64,000 nt of DNA, taken from positions 310,001 to 374,000 of the forward strand of contig NZ_JABFDG010000003.1 of assembly GCF_013403955.1 (NCBI RefSeq), read 5' to 3'. The position numbers were made by a program, and so were the translations under genes. The notes beneath the pieces were generated by a model, which was not told the DNA's origin, did not search any database, and was given only the letters and a program-made list of their open reading frames with translations. This DNA is from Winogradskyella vidalii (GTDB taxonomy: Bacteria > Bacteroidota > Bacteroidia > Flavobacteriales > Flavobacteriaceae). How positions within the stretch are numbered: position 1 is the first letter of the stretch; each line of letters starts with the position of its first letter. Shown one piece after another: positions 34,807 to 44,625 of the stretch.

Positions 34807-36540
34807 ATGGCGTCTCATTACGAAGCACCTATTAGAAGACCTTTAGTAACCGGAGAAAAATCGTATCACGATGTTACTGTTGATGTCGCAAGACCGGTAG
34901 AAGGCAAAGCCAACAAATCTTGGTGGATTGCTTTCAGTATTGCTTTGGTTGCATTCCTTTGGGGAATAGGTTGTATTATTTATACCGTATCGACTGGTAT
35001 TGGAGTTTGGGGTCTTAATAAGACTGTAAACTGGGCCTGGGATATTACTAACTTCGTTTGGTGGGTTGGTATTGGTCACGCAGGAACTTTGATTTCTGCG
35101 GTACTATTATTATTCCGTCAAAAATGGAGAATGGCAATTAACCGTTCGGCGGAAGCCATGACCATTTTTGCTGTATTCCAAGCAGGTTTATTCCCAATTA
35201 TTCACATGGGTCGTCCGTGGTTAGCTTATTGGGTACTCCCAATTCCTAACCAATTTGGATCTCTGTGGGTTAACTTTAACTCACCTCTACTTTGGGATGT
35301 ATTTGCAATTTCTACGTATTTGTCAGTATCATTAGTATTCTGGTGGACTGGTTTATTACCCGATTTTGCAATGCTTAGAGATAGAGCTGTACGTCCGTTT
35401 CAAAAGAAAATTTATGCTTTAGTAAGTTTCGGTTGGTCTGGTAGAGCTAAAGATTGGCAACGTTTTGAAGAAGTATCTTTAGTACTTGCAGGTTTAGCTA
35501 CACCGTTAGTACTTTCTGTACACACTATTGTATCTTTTGACTTTGCTACCTCGGTAATTCCAGGTTGGCATACAACAATTTTTCCACCGTACTTCGTTGC
35601 AGGTGCAATTTTCTCAGGATTTGCGATGGTAAACACACTTCTTATTATTATGAGAAAAGTGTGTAACCTTGAAGATTATATCACAGTTCAACATATCGAA
35701 TTAATGAATATTGTAATCATGCTTACAGGTACAATTGTAGGTGTAGCATATATTACAGAGTTATTTATTGCTTGGTATTCTGGTGTAGAATACGAACAGT
35801 TTGCGTTCTTAAACAGAGCAACAGGTCCTTACTGGTGGGCATACTGGTGTATGATGTCTTTTAACGTATTCTCTCCACAATTTATGTGGTTTAAGAAACT
35901 AAGAACTAGTATTATGTTTTCGTTCTTTATTTCTATAGTTGTAAACATCGGAATGTGGTTTGAACGTTTTGTAATTATTGTAACATCATTACATAGAGAT
36001 TACTTACCATCATCTTGGACAATGTTTTCTCCAACATTTGTTGATATCGGAATCTTTATCGGAACTATTGGATTCTTCTTTGTATTATTTTTATTATACT
36101 CAAGAACCTTCCCAGTAATTGCACAAGCAGAGGTAAAAACAATTTTGAAATCTTCAGGAGAGCGTTACAAACGTATTAGAGAAAGTGGTGAAAGTTTAGT
36201 AGGAACTGGTACTGATGCTAGAACATCACATCCATTAATTCCTGAAGAAACAACAGCACCTAAACCGTCTCAAGATAAAGAAGAGAAATTAGGTAACTTA
36301 CTAGAAGGTGTTGGACGCTTTGATGCTGATAAACAAACTGCAGATGATTTAAAAGTTATTAGCGGTATTGGTCCAAAAATGGAAGAAGTACTTAATGAGA
36401 TTGGTATCTTTACTTATGCTCAAGTAAGTAAAATGACAAAAAGAGAATATGACTTGTTAGACGAAATTACAGGTTCTTTCCCAGGAAGAGCAGAGCGTGA
36501 TGATTGGTCAGGACAAGCTAAAAACTTATTAAACAACTAA
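34807..36540 (+). CDS. actC: Alternative complex III NrfD-like quinol-binding membrane subunit with C-terminal HhH-like tail
   Basis: A 577-residue NrfD-family integral membrane protein with about ten hydrophobic segments between residues 38 and 440. It is expected to bind menaquinol. Motifs such as WWVGIGHAGTLISAVLLLFR and FHxxxG-like stretches are typical. The soluble C-terminal tail (about 440-577) ends in a helix-hairpin-helix-like segment from residue 513 (DDLKVISGIGPKMEEVLNEI). This is odd for a membrane electron carrier and more usual in DNA-binding or protein-binding modules. It precedes actD by 8 bases. Confidence 0.92.
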   Translation: MASHYEAPIRRPLVTGEKSYHDVTVDVARPVEGKANKSWWIAFSIALVAFLWGIGCIIYTVSTGIGVWGLNKTVNWAWDITNFVWWVGIGHAGTLISAVLLLFRQKWRMAINRSAEAMTIFAVFQAGLFPIIHMGRPWLAYWVLPIPNQFGSLWVNFNSPLLWDVFAISTYLSVSLVFWWTGLLPDFAMLRDRAVRPFQKKIYALVSFGWSGRAKDWQRFEEVSLVLAGLATPLVLSVHTIVSFDFATSVIPGWHTTIFPPYFVAGAIFSGFAMVNTLLIIMRKVCNLEDYITVQHIELMNIVIMLTGTIVGVAYITELFIAWYSGVEYEQFAFLNRATGPYWWAYWCMMSFNVFSPQFMWFKKLRTSIMFSFFISIVVNIGMWFERFVIIVTSLHRDYLPSSWTMFSPTFVDIGIFIGTIGFFFVLFLLYSRTFPVIAQAEVKTILKSSGERYKRIRESGESLVGTGTDARTSHPLIPEETTAPKPSQDKEEKLGNLLEGVGRFDADKQTADDLKVISGIGPKMEEVLNEIGIFTYAQVSKMTKREYDLLDEITGSFPGRAERDDWSGQAKNLLNN

Positions 36541-36548
36541 TATAGGCT

Positions 36549-37088
36549 ATGGAAACTTCGAAAGTAATTCATGCTATTTATACTGATGATGATGTATTAA
36601 TGTCTGCTGTTAAGAAGGTAAGACAAGAAAAACATCACATTGAAGATGTATTCACACCTTTTCCTGTTCACGGACTAGATAAGGCGATGGGATTGGCACC
36701 AACTCGTTTAGCGATAACAGCATTTTTATATGGCGCTTTAGGGCTATCTGTATCCATCGCAATGATGAATTTTATAATGATTGAAGATTGGCCTCAAGAT
36801 ATTGGAGGTAAGCCAAGTTTTAGTTTTTTAGAAAATTTGCCAGCATTTGTGCCAATTATGTTTGAGCTTACTGTATTTTTTGCAGCGCATTTAATGGTAA
36901 TTACTTTTTACCTAAGAAGTAGAATGTGGCCATTTAAAGACGCTGAAAATCCTGATCCAAGAACTACAGATGACCATTTTTTAATGGAAATTGCAGTTCA
37001 TAATAACGAAGAATCATTAACTAACCTGTTAAAAGATACAGGTGCAGTTGAGATAAATATTGTTGATAAAGATGAAGATGCACATTAA
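36549..37088 (+). CDS. actD: Alternative complex III subunit D (DUF3341)
   Basis: A 179-residue DUF3341 protein. The soluble N-terminal part contains AIYTDDDVLMSAVKKVRQ. Two membrane segments follow at about 58-80 and 105-125, with PVHGLDKAMGL just before the first. A cytoplasmic tail of about 50 residues closes it. It is a structural subunit of the complex with no cofactor site. The stop is one base before the next ATG, so translation of actE is probably coupled. Confidence 0.9.
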   Translation: METSKVIHAIYTDDDVLMSAVKKVRQEKHHIEDVFTPFPVHGLDKAMGLAPTRLAITAFLYGALGLSVSIAMMNFIMIEDWPQDIGGKPSFSFLENLPAFVPIMFELTVFFAAHLMVITFYLRSRMWPFKDAENPDPRTTDDHFLMEIAVHNNEESLTNLLKDTGAVEINIVDKDEDAH

Positions 37089-37089
37089 T

Positions 37090-37650
37090 ATGAAGATAGT
37101 CACAAAATATATCGTAGTATTAGTATTACTGGTAAGTCTTGTATCTTGCCAAGAAAATGCTAGGCCAAATTACCAATTTATGCCCAACATGTATGAGTCG
37201 GTTGGTTATGAAACATATCAAGAATCAGATGCTTTTGCAAATGGTGTTCAAGCCCAGTTACCTGCAGAAGGAACCATACCAAGAGGTGATTTTATGCCTT
37301 TTGAAATTGAAAACACAAACGAAGGCTACTTGTATGCTAAAGAGAACCTTAAAAGTCCTTTAGATTCTACTCAGATAGACTACGATAGAGCAGGACCATT
37401 ATTTGGAATTTACTGTGGAATTTGCCACGGTAATAAAGGTGATGGTCAAGGTAAATTGGTACAACGCGAAAAGATTTTAGGTGTTCCTAGTTATGCAGAT
37501 GCAGGAAGAGCTATAACAGAAGGTAGTATTTATCATACACTTTATTATGGTAAAAATACAATGGGTTCTTATGCTAACCAATTGAACGAAGAAGAACGTT
37601 GGCAGATTGTTGCTTATGTTCAAAAACTTAAGGCAGATTTAGAAAAATAA
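37090..37650 (+). CDS. actE: Alternative complex III monohaem cytochrome c lipoprotein
   Basis: A 186-residue monohaem cytochrome c from the start chosen here. The lipoprotein signal peptide MKIVTKYIVVLVLLVSLVSC places lipid-anchored Cys20. One CGICH motif is present (in LFGIYCGICHGNKGDG). Other ATG/TTG codons lie upstream at 37060-37078 inside actD. The ATG at 37090 gives the clean signal peptide and one-base spacing to actD. In known complexes ActE can donate electrons to the terminal oxidase. Confidence 0.9.
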   Translation: MKIVTKYIVVLVLLVSLVSCQENARPNYQFMPNMYESVGYETYQESDAFANGVQAQLPAEGTIPRGDFMPFEIENTNEGYLYAKENLKSPLDSTQIDYDRAGPLFGIYCGICHGNKGDGQGKLVQREKILGVPSYADAGRAITEGSIYHTLYYGKNTMGSYANQLNEEERWQIVAYVQKLKADLEK

Positions 37651-37671
37651 GATTTAGATAAAGATTATATA

Positions 37672-39003
37672 ATGGAATATAAAATTTCAAATCGATTAAG
37701 AATAGGAGCTATCATTTTAATGGTCTTAGGCGTATTAGGTGTAGGTTATGGCTTTATGGATGCGTATAGCGTTACTGAAGATAATATCACTGAATATTTA
37801 GCCAGCGAAGATCATCATGGTGAAGCACATGCTACCGAAGGACATGATTTAGAAAAAGATCACGGCCATGGTGCTGAAGCAGAAGTAGAAGGTCATGAGT
37901 TATCTCATGAAGAACATGTATTACATCAAATACACAATAGACCTTATGCGGCTTTATATGTTGCTGCTTTGTTTTTCTTTATGATTGCTTTAGGTGTTTT
38001 GGCGTTTTATGCCATTCAATATGCTGCGCAATCAGGATGGTCACCAGTGCTCTTTAGAGTTATGGAAGGAATTACCTCTTATGTTTTACCTGGAGGTATC
38101 CTTGTTTTAATTATCCTTTGGATAGCCGATAGTCATATCTTTATCTGGTTAGATGAGAGTGTTGTTGCTCATGACACCTTAATTCAAAATAAATCAAGTT
38201 GGTTAAATAAACCATGGTTTTTTATTAGAGGTTTTATTTATTTAGCTGGTTGGTCTTTATACCGTCATTTTTCAAGAAAATTTTCAGTAGCTCAAGATTT
38301 AGCAGATATTAATGATAATAGTAATTTTAAAAAGAACTTTAGAATCGCAGCAGGATTCTTAGTATTCTATATTTATACAGAATCTATGATGTCTTGGGAT
38401 TGGATTATGAGTGTAGATCCTCACTGGTTTAGTACATTATTTGGATGGTACGTATTTGCAAGTATGTTTGTAAGTGGTATTACTGTTATTGCTTTAATTA
38501 CTTTGTATCTTAAATCTAAAGGTCTACTAGAATTTGTAAATGATAGTCATATTCATGATTTAGCTAAATTCATGTTTGGTATTAGTATTTTCTGGACTTA
38601 CCTATGGTTCTCTCAATTTATGTTAATTTGGTATGCAAACATTCCAGAAGAGGTAACTTATTTTATAACTCGTATTGAAGATTATAACGTACCATTTTTT
38701 GGTATGTTAGCTCTAAACTTTATATTCCCACTATTATTATTAATGAATAGTGATTACAAACGTATTCCTTGGTTTGTTGTGATGACTGGTGTGGTGATTC
38801 TATTTGGACATTATTTAGATGTTTTCAACATGATTATGCCTGCAACAGTTGGTGACAGATGGTTTATAGGTGTGCCAGAAATAGGTTCAATACTATTCTT
38901 TGCTGGTTTATTTATGCTAATTGTATTTACTTCGCTTGGCAAATATCCATTATTAGCAAAAGGAAATCCATTTATTAAGGAAAGTGAACACTTCCACTAT
39001 TAA
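37672..39003 (+). CDS. actF: Alternative complex III membrane subunit F
   Basis: A 443-residue integral membrane protein with about ten hydrophobic segments. The N-terminal segment (about 10-30) is followed by a His/Glu-rich periplasmic loop, EDHHGEAHATEGHDLEKDHG, of about 40 residues. Residues 92 onwards carry membrane segments and an NrfD-like core (VMEGITSYVLPGGILVLI). Like ActC it lacks redox cofactors. The His-rich loop might bind metal but could be simple low-complexity sequence. It lies 21 bases after actE and 24 before coxB. Confidence 0.9.
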   Translation: MEYKISNRLRIGAIILMVLGVLGVGYGFMDAYSVTEDNITEYLASEDHHGEAHATEGHDLEKDHGHGAEAEVEGHELSHEEHVLHQIHNRPYAALYVAALFFFMIALGVLAFYAIQYAAQSGWSPVLFRVMEGITSYVLPGGILVLIILWIADSHIFIWLDESVVAHDTLIQNKSSWLNKPWFFIRGFIYLAGWSLYRHFSRKFSVAQDLADINDNSNFKKNFRIAAGFLVFYIYTESMMSWDWIMSVDPHWFSTLFGWYVFASMFVSGITVIALITLYLKSKGLLEFVNDSHIHDLAKFMFGISIFWTYLWFSQFMLIWYANIPEEVTYFITRIEDYNVPFFGMLALNFIFPLLLLMNSDYKRIPWFVVMTGVVILFGHYLDVFNMIMPATVGDRWFIGVPEIGSILFFAGLFMLIVFTSLGKYPLLAKGNPFIKESEHFHY

Positions 39004-39027
39004 TTTTAAATAAGAACAGAAACGATA

Positions 39028-40089
39028 ATGACTGCTATATTAACGATTATAATTGTACTATTTGTAGCTGTTGCCTTGTGGCAAATGGTAAAGATATTTG
39101 ACTTGGCTCAGGTTGGTACTACTAACACGCAAATTGCGGATGACCATGATAACAAAATCAATGGTTATCTAATGATTGGTTTTCTAATTTTTATCTATCT
39201 AATAACAATTCTTAGTTTTTGGTATTTAGGGGATTTACCTTTAATGTCCAATGCTGCATCAGAACACGGATCTAAAGTTGATAATCTTATGATTATCTCT
39301 ATGATAGTGATTTTTGTAGTACAAACAATTACCCAATTCCTTTTACATTACTTTGCTTTTAAATATAGAGGAGAGAAAGGGAAAAAAGCATTTTTCTATG
39401 CTGATAACAATACTTTAGAATTTATTTGGACGGTTATACCCGTAATTGTTTTGGCAGGTTTAATTATATATGGTTTATTCACTTGGAATGATATTATGAA
39501 TATCGACGAAGATGATGATCCAATGGTAATTGAATTGTACGCTCAGCAGTTTAACTGGAAAGCACGTTATAGTGGTAACGATAATGTATTAGGTAAAGCT
39601 AATGTAAGATTGATTGATATTGATCGAGCAAACATTTTAGGTGTTGATGAAGAAGATCCTAATGCTGAAGATGATGTTATTGTAACAGAACTTCATTTAC
39701 CAGTAGGAAAGCCTGTGTTATTTAAAATGCGTTCTCAAGATGTATTGCACTCAGCATACATGCCTCACTTTAGAGCACAAATGAATTGTGTTCCAGGTAT
39801 GGTAACACAATTTGGATTTACACCTACAGTTACAACAGCTGATATGCGTCAAACACCAGAAATAATTGATAAAGTAAAAAATATCAATGAACTTAGAGTA
39901 GAACGTTCAGCGGAAGTTGAGGCATCAGGACAAGAGCTGATATACGAGTTTGATTACTTGCTTTTATGTAATAAAATTTGTGGAAAGTCGCACTACAATA
40001 TGCAGATGAAAATCATTGTAGAGACACAAGAAGAGTTTGATGCGTGGATGGAAGAGCAAACTACTTTCCCTAATTCATTGATTAATTAA
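39028..40089 (+). CDS. coxB: Cytochrome c oxidase subunit II
   Basis: A 353-residue membrane-anchored cupredoxin carrying the CuA centre that accepts electrons from cytochrome c. N-terminal membrane helices occur at about 1-24, 50-70, 88-110 and 128-150. The CuA ligand cluster is CNKICGKSHYNM (Cys314, Cys318, His322, Met325). The upstream His is in HSAYMPHFRAQM. Two more helices than the usual two are seen at the N-terminus, a known feature in Bacteroidota. It is co-transcribed with the act genes and coxA, and contains no fused cytochrome c domain. Confidence 0.93.
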   Translation: MTAILTIIIVLFVAVALWQMVKIFDLAQVGTTNTQIADDHDNKINGYLMIGFLIFIYLITILSFWYLGDLPLMSNAASEHGSKVDNLMIISMIVIFVVQTITQFLLHYFAFKYRGEKGKKAFFYADNNTLEFIWTVIPVIVLAGLIIYGLFTWNDIMNIDEDDDPMVIELYAQQFNWKARYSGNDNVLGKANVRLIDIDRANILGVDEEDPNAEDDVIVTELHLPVGKPVLFKMRSQDVLHSAYMPHFRAQMNCVPGMVTQFGFTPTVTTADMRQTPEIIDKVKNINELRVERSAEVEASGQELIYEFDYLLLCNKICGKSHYNMQMKIIVETQEEFDAWMEEQTTFPNSLIN

Positions 40090-40121
40090 TTAAAGGTTTT
40101 TAAGAAAAAGAAAAAGAGATT

Positions 40122-41915
40122 ATGTCAGCAACAGCAGATACACACGGTCACGACGATCACGACGTACATCATCACAAAGAGACATTTATAACTAAGTATA
40201 TATTTAGTACAGATCATAAAATGATTGCTAAACAGTACTTAATTACAGGTACAGTGATGGGTATTATTGGTATTTTAATGTCAATAATGTTTCGTATGCA
40301 AATTGCTTGGCCAGAAAAGCCAAACGTTTTATTTGAAGCCTTATTAGGAAAATGGGCTCCTGATGGTGTTATGGATGCTGATATTTATTTGGCTTTAGTT
40401 ACCATTCACGGTACCATAATGGTATTTTTTGTATTAACAGCAGGTTTAAGTGGTACGTTTAGTAACCTTTTAATTCCATTACAGATTGGTGCAAGAGATA
40501 TGGCTTCTGGTTTCCTTAATATGGTATCCTATTGGTTATTCTTCATCTCATGTGTTATAATGATTGGTTCTTTATATGTTGAAGCCGGACCAGCAGCAGC
40601 AGGATGGACAATTTACCCACCTTTATCAGCATTGCCTATGGCATCTAGTGGTTCAGGTATGGGTATGACACTCTGGTTAATCTCTATGGCGATATTTATT
40701 GCGTCTCAGTTAATTGGATCTTTAAATTATATTGTTACTGTAATTAACCTTCGTACAAAGGGTATGTCAATGACAAGATTGCCTCTTACTATTTGGGCGT
40801 TTTTTGTTACTGCAATTATTGGAACAGTATCTTTCCCAGTTCTACTTTCAGCAGCACTATTATTAATAATGGATAGAAGCTTTGGTACGTCATTCTTCTT
40901 ATCCGATATTTTTATTCAAGGTGAAGTATTACATTATCAAGGAGGATCACCAGTATTGTTTGAACATTTATTTTGGTTTTTAGGTCACCCAGAAGTATAC
41001 ATCGTTATTCTTCCGGCCATGGGTCTAGTTTCAGAAATTATGGCATCAAGTTCACGTAAGCCTATATTTGGTTATCGTGCGATGATTGCTTCTATACTAG
41101 CTATTGCATTTTTATCAACTATTGTATGGGGTCACCATATGTTTGTTTCTGGTATGAATCCGTTCTTAGGGTCTGTATTTACATTTACAACCTTATTAAT
41201 TGCAATTCCTTCAGCTGTAAAAGCATTTAACTGGATAACGACGATTTGGAAAGGTAATCTTCAAATGAATCCAGCCATGCTATTCTCTATAGGTTTTGTC
41301 TCTACTTTCATTACAGGTGGATTAACAGGAATCATTTTAGGAGATAGTGCTTTAGATATTAATGTTCATGATACGTATTTTGTAATTGCACACTTCCACT
41401 TGGTAATGGGTATATCAGCATTATACGGTATGTTTGCAGGTATCTATCATTGGTATCCAAAGATGTTTGGTCGTATGATGAACAAAAACTTAGGATATCT
41501 ACACTTCTGGATAACTGCGGTATGTGCTTACGGGGTGTTCTTCCCAATGCACTTTATAGGTATGGCAGGTTTACCTAGACGTTATTACTCTAACTCATCA
41601 TTCCCATTATTCGATGATTTAGCGAATACTAATGTAATTATTACAATATTTGCCATCGTTGGTGGTATTGCACAAATTATATATCTATACAATTTCTTCA
41701 TTAGTATATTCTATGGTAAGAAAGCTGAACAAAATCCATGGAAATCTACTACTTTAGAGTGGACTACGCCTGTTAAACATGTACATGGTAACTGGCCAGG
41801 GGCTATTCCTCATGTTTACCGTTGGTCTTACGACTATAGTAAACCAGGACATGATGTTGATTTTGTACCTCAGAATGTTCCATTAATGGAAGGTGAAGAA
41901 GAGTTACAACATTAA
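40122..41915 (+). CDS. coxA: Cytochrome c oxidase subunit I
   Basis: A 597-residue haem-copper oxidase catalytic subunit with about twelve membrane helices. CuB/haem a3 ligands are in GHPEVYIVILPAMG and WGHHMFVSGM. The proximal haem ligand region is HFHLVMG. A His-rich N-terminus (DTHGHDDHDVHHH) might bind copper or simply be low complexity. It reduces oxygen to water and pumps protons. It ends the act-cox operon, with a strong hairpin beyond. Its subunits III and IV are encoded at 61.9-64 kb. Confidence 0.95.
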   Translation: MSATADTHGHDDHDVHHHKETFITKYIFSTDHKMIAKQYLITGTVMGIIGILMSIMFRMQIAWPEKPNVLFEALLGKWAPDGVMDADIYLALVTIHGTIMVFFVLTAGLSGTFSNLLIPLQIGARDMASGFLNMVSYWLFFISCVIMIGSLYVEAGPAAAGWTIYPPLSALPMASSGSGMGMTLWLISMAIFIASQLIGSLNYIVTVINLRTKGMSMTRLPLTIWAFFVTAIIGTVSFPVLLSAALLLIMDRSFGTSFFLSDIFIQGEVLHYQGGSPVLFEHLFWFLGHPEVYIVILPAMGLVSEIMASSSRKPIFGYRAMIASILAIAFLSTIVWGHHMFVSGMNPFLGSVFTFTTLLIAIPSAVKAFNWITTIWKGNLQMNPAMLFSIGFVSTFITGGLTGIILGDSALDINVHDTYFVIAHFHLVMGISALYGMFAGIYHWYPKMFGRMMNKNLGYLHFWITAVCAYGVFFPMHFIGMAGLPRRYYSNSSFPLFDDLANTNVIITIFAIVGGIAQIIYLYNFFISIFYGKKAEQNPWKSTTLEWTTPVKHVHGNWPGAIPHVYRWSYDYSKPGHDVDFVPQNVPLMEGEEELQH

Positions 41916-41950
41916 AATACGTACGAAAGCGGGTATCTCTACATAGATTA

Positions 41951-41992
41951 AAAAAGACCTTTGGAAAGCATTTAGTTTCCAAAGGTCTTTTT
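41951..41992. terminator. Strong terminator at the end of the act/cox operon
   Basis: A perfect 17-bp stem (AAAAAGACCTTTGGAAA with its complement) and an 8-nt loop, A-rich on one side and T-rich on the other. It could act on both strands. Confidence 0.9.
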
Positions 41993-42005
41993 CTTTATAT
42001 TTGCT

Positions 42006-42097
42006 TTAGCCAAATTAAAATTGGCTAACCTACTAGGTTTTCGGAACCTTGTAGGTTTTAGAAACTATAAAATAAGAGATTCCTGCCTTCGCAGGAA
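42006..42097. repeat. Cluster of three palindromes just before ruvB
   Basis: TTAGCCAA/TTGGCTAA (42006-42028), AACCTAC-AGGTT/AACCT-GTAGGTT (42027-42057) and TTCCTGC-CTTC-GCAGGAA (42080-42097). The last resembles the hairpin at about 5240-5262, including GAGATTCC. They probably belong to dispersed intergenic repeats. The ruvB ATG lies 5 bases past the last one. Confidence 0.65.
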
Positions 42098-42102
42098 GTA
42101 GC

Positions 42103-43125
42103 ATGAACGAAAACCTAAATCCATACAACGATAACTTCACACCCGAAGAACTAGATGTCGAAAAGAAATTAAGACCCTTAACCTTTGATGACTTTACAGG
42201 TCAAAATCAAGTCTTAGAAAATCTGTTGGTTTTTGTACAAGCAGCCAATTTACGTGAAGAAGCATTAGATCATACTCTGTTTCACGGTCCTCCTGGCTTA
42301 GGTAAAACCACCTTAGCGCATATTTTAGCAAATGAATTAGATGTTGGTATCAAAGTTACTTCAGGGCCTGTTTTAGATAAGCCTGGTGATCTTGCAGGAT
42401 TATTAACAAATCTTGAAGAACGTGATGTCTTATTTATAGATGAAATTCATCGCTTAAGTCCTATAGTTGAAGAGTATCTTTATTCAGCCATGGAAGATTA
42501 TAAGATAGATATTATGATTGAGTCTGGCCCTAATGCAAGAACCGTTCAAATCAATCTGAATCCATTTACACTTGTAGGAGCCACAACACGGTCAGGATTA
42601 CTAACAGCGCCAATGCGTGCGCGTTTTGGTATAAGCAGTCGTTTACAATATTATAAAACTGAACTATTAACTTCTATTGTTCAGCGTAGTGCCGCTATAT
42701 TAAATATGCCCATCTCTATGGAAGCAGCCATTGAAATTGCTGGCAGAAGTAGAGGAACACCTCGTATCGCTAATGCCTTACTAAGACGGGTTAGGGATTT
42801 TGCACAAATAAAAGGCAATGGAAAAATTGATATTGCCATCTCTAAATTTGCTTTAAAAGCATTAAATGTCGACGCATATGGTCTCGATGAGATGGACAAT
42901 AAGATTTTATTAACCATTATTGATAAATTTAAAGGTGGTCCTGTAGGAATTACAACCATTGCTACAGCCGTTAGTGAAAGTCCTGAAACCATAGAGGAAG
43001 TATATGAACCTTTCCTTATTCAACAAGGTTTTATTATGCGTACACCACGTGGCCGTGAAGTTACGCCACAAGCCTATACGCATTTGGGAAAAACAAAAGG
43101 CCCAACTCAAGGTGGCTTGTTTTAG
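42103..43125 (+). CDS. ruvB: Holliday junction branch migration ATPase RuvB
   Basis: A 340-residue AAA+ motor that, with RuvA, drives branch migration. The Walker A motif [10 protein letters not shown] lies near 62-71. Walker B is [12 protein letters not shown] (about 109-120). The sensor 1 region [10 protein letters not shown] follows. A winged-helix C-terminus contains [16 protein letters not shown]. RuvA is encoded 5 kb away at 48283. The ATG directly follows a palindromic repeat. Confidence 0.96.
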   Translation: MNENLNPYNDNFTPEELDVEKKLRPLTFDDFTGQNQVLENLLVFVQAANLREEALDHTLFHGPPGLGKTTLAHILANELDVGIKVTSGPVLDKPGDLAGLLTNLEERDVLFIDEIHRLSPIVEEYLYSAMEDYKIDIMIESGPNARTVQINLNPFTLVGATTRSGLLTAPMRARFGISSRLQYYKTELLTSIVQRSAAILNMPISMEAAIEIAGRSRGTPRIANALLRRVRDFAQIKGNGKIDIAISKFALKALNVDAYGLDEMDNKILLTIIDKFKGGPVGITTIATAVSESPETIEEVYEPFLIQQGFIMRTPRGREVTPQAYTHLGKTKGPTQGGLF

Positions 43126-43227
43126 AATGTTTCCTATTAAGAGTGACTTGTTCTATTATTTCGGTTGTATTTTGCTGATTAAGGGAAGTAATTACAATTT
43201 AAGAATCACTATTAAAGCATCATATAT

Positions 43228-44559
43228 TTGAATTCTGAAAATAACATACCTACAGTTCCACTAAGTCGATTTGTTAAACATTCCTTAGAAATTTTAAAAA
43301 ATCCGCTCCCGTTTCATCATCAAAATTTTGAGGAACAAGGCGATGTTTTTAGGTTAAAAATTGGACTAAAGAATAGTGTGGTATTTGTAAGAGATGCCGC
43401 TTTTGCAGCGTATGTGCTTCAGAAGAATCAAAAGAATTATACCAAATCTAAAATTCAAACCGAAGACTTAGTCAAATATGTTGGCACAGGTTTATTAACT
43501 GCAGAAGGTGAGCATTGGAAAAAGCAGCGTAAACTTATTCAGCCAGCCTTTCATAAAAAACAGTTAGAAAACCTTTTAGATAGTATAGCTAATGCTATTA
43601 CTTCAGAATATAATAAGATTACACCCAACCAAGTTATAGATATATTTCCTATTCTTAATGATTTGGCATTTCAAACTGTAGTCAAATCTTTGTTTAGTAG
43701 TGCTGCCAATCAGGAAGATATTAACAGGCTGCAATATATTACTGAAGCAGCTCAAAAAATGTTGGTTAAAGAATTACGTCAACCGTATTTAGGCTGGTGG
43801 TTTACTGTTAGTGGTGAAATTAAAAAGCATCTAGATTTAACCCAAGAAGCACGACAAATATTAAAGCGCATTGTTAACGAAAGAAGAACTTCGGGGATAA
43901 AGGCGCACGATTTGTTAGATATGTTGTTAGAGGCCAGGTATGAGGATGGTCATCCTATGGAAGAAGAACAACTGATTGATGAAATCTTAATTTTATTTAC
44001 AGCAGGTCATGAAACCACATCTAATGCTCTCACTTTTGTAACCCAACTTTTAGCATTACATCCCGAATGGCAGGATAAAATACTAAAGGAACGCCAAAAG
44101 ATACAAAGCGAAAGTGATGACCTTATGGATTTGGTGACCAAGTCTAAAATATGTCAACAAGTTATTGAGGAAGGCATGCGCTTATATCCACCGGTATATT
44201 TTATAGATCGGGTTAATAAAACAGAAGACACTTTTAATGGTCTGAATTTTGAAGCCGGATCTAATTTATTATTTTCCGTTTACGAAATGCATCGTCATCC
44301 CGAGTTGTGGGAACAACCTGATGCGTTTTTACCAGAACGTTTTAGTGAAGGTGGGCGTAAATTTTCATCACAGTATTTTCCATTTGGCGCAGGACCAAGA
44401 AAATGTATAGGGAATAATTTCGCGATGTTCGAAATGATTATTGCAATTTCAGAATTAGTGTCAAACTATAAAATCATCCCAGATTTTGAAACTATAGATA
44501 TTACGCCATTAATTACATTAAAACCCAAAAATGCTTTTCTAAAGTTTGAAGAAAGATAA
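43228..44559 (+). CDS. Cytochrome P450
   Basis: A 443-residue soluble P450. The I-helix oxygen-binding motif AGHETTSN is near 261-268. An ExxR (EGMRLYPP) is at about 315, and the haem-ligand loop FPFGAGPRKCIGNN has Cys393. There is no membrane anchor at the N-terminus. The start must be TTG at 43228: no Met occurs in the first 150 codons, and the family N-terminus (PTVPLSRFVKHSLEILKNP) begins just after it. A TATATTTG box overlaps the TTG, which is puzzling. The substrate is unknown; the sequence looks like fatty-acid or carotenoid/terpenoid hydroxylases. It is probably co-transcribed with ruvB and queG. Confidence 0.9.
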   Translation: MNSENNIPTVPLSRFVKHSLEILKNPLPFHHQNFEEQGDVFRLKIGLKNSVVFVRDAAFAAYVLQKNQKNYTKSKIQTEDLVKYVGTGLLTAEGEHWKKQRKLIQPAFHKKQLENLLDSIANAITSEYNKITPNQVIDIFPILNDLAFQTVVKSLFSSAANQEDINRLQYITEAAQKMLVKELRQPYLGWWFTVSGEIKKHLDLTQEARQILKRIVNERRTSGIKAHDLLDMLLEARYEDGHPMEEEQLIDEILILFTAGHETTSNALTFVTQLLALHPEWQDKILKERQKIQSESDDLMDLVTKSKICQQVIEEGMRLYPPVYFIDRVNKTEDTFNGLNFEAGSNLLFSVYEMHRHPELWEQPDAFLPERFSEGGRKFSSQYFPFGAGPRKCIGNNFAMFEMIIAISELVSNYKIIPDFETIDITPLITLKPKNAFLKFEER

Positions 44560-44560
44560 T

Positions 44561-44585
44561 TGCTCGGCTGAGCATAGTCAAAGCC
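44561..44585. repeat. Short palindromic repeat between the P450 and queG genes
   Basis: TGCTCGGCTGAGCATAGTC contains GCTC-GGCT-GAGC. It resembles the arms of the dispersed repeat at 8277-8349. Confidence 0.5.
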
Positions 44586-44625
44586 TTTAGAGGTTTATAT
44601 AGGTCTGATTTAACGATACCATAAA

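Noticed and set aside
37060..37089. Upstream TTG/ATG starts for actE inside actD
   Set aside because: They weaken the lipoprotein signal peptide; the ATG at 37090 gives a clean one.
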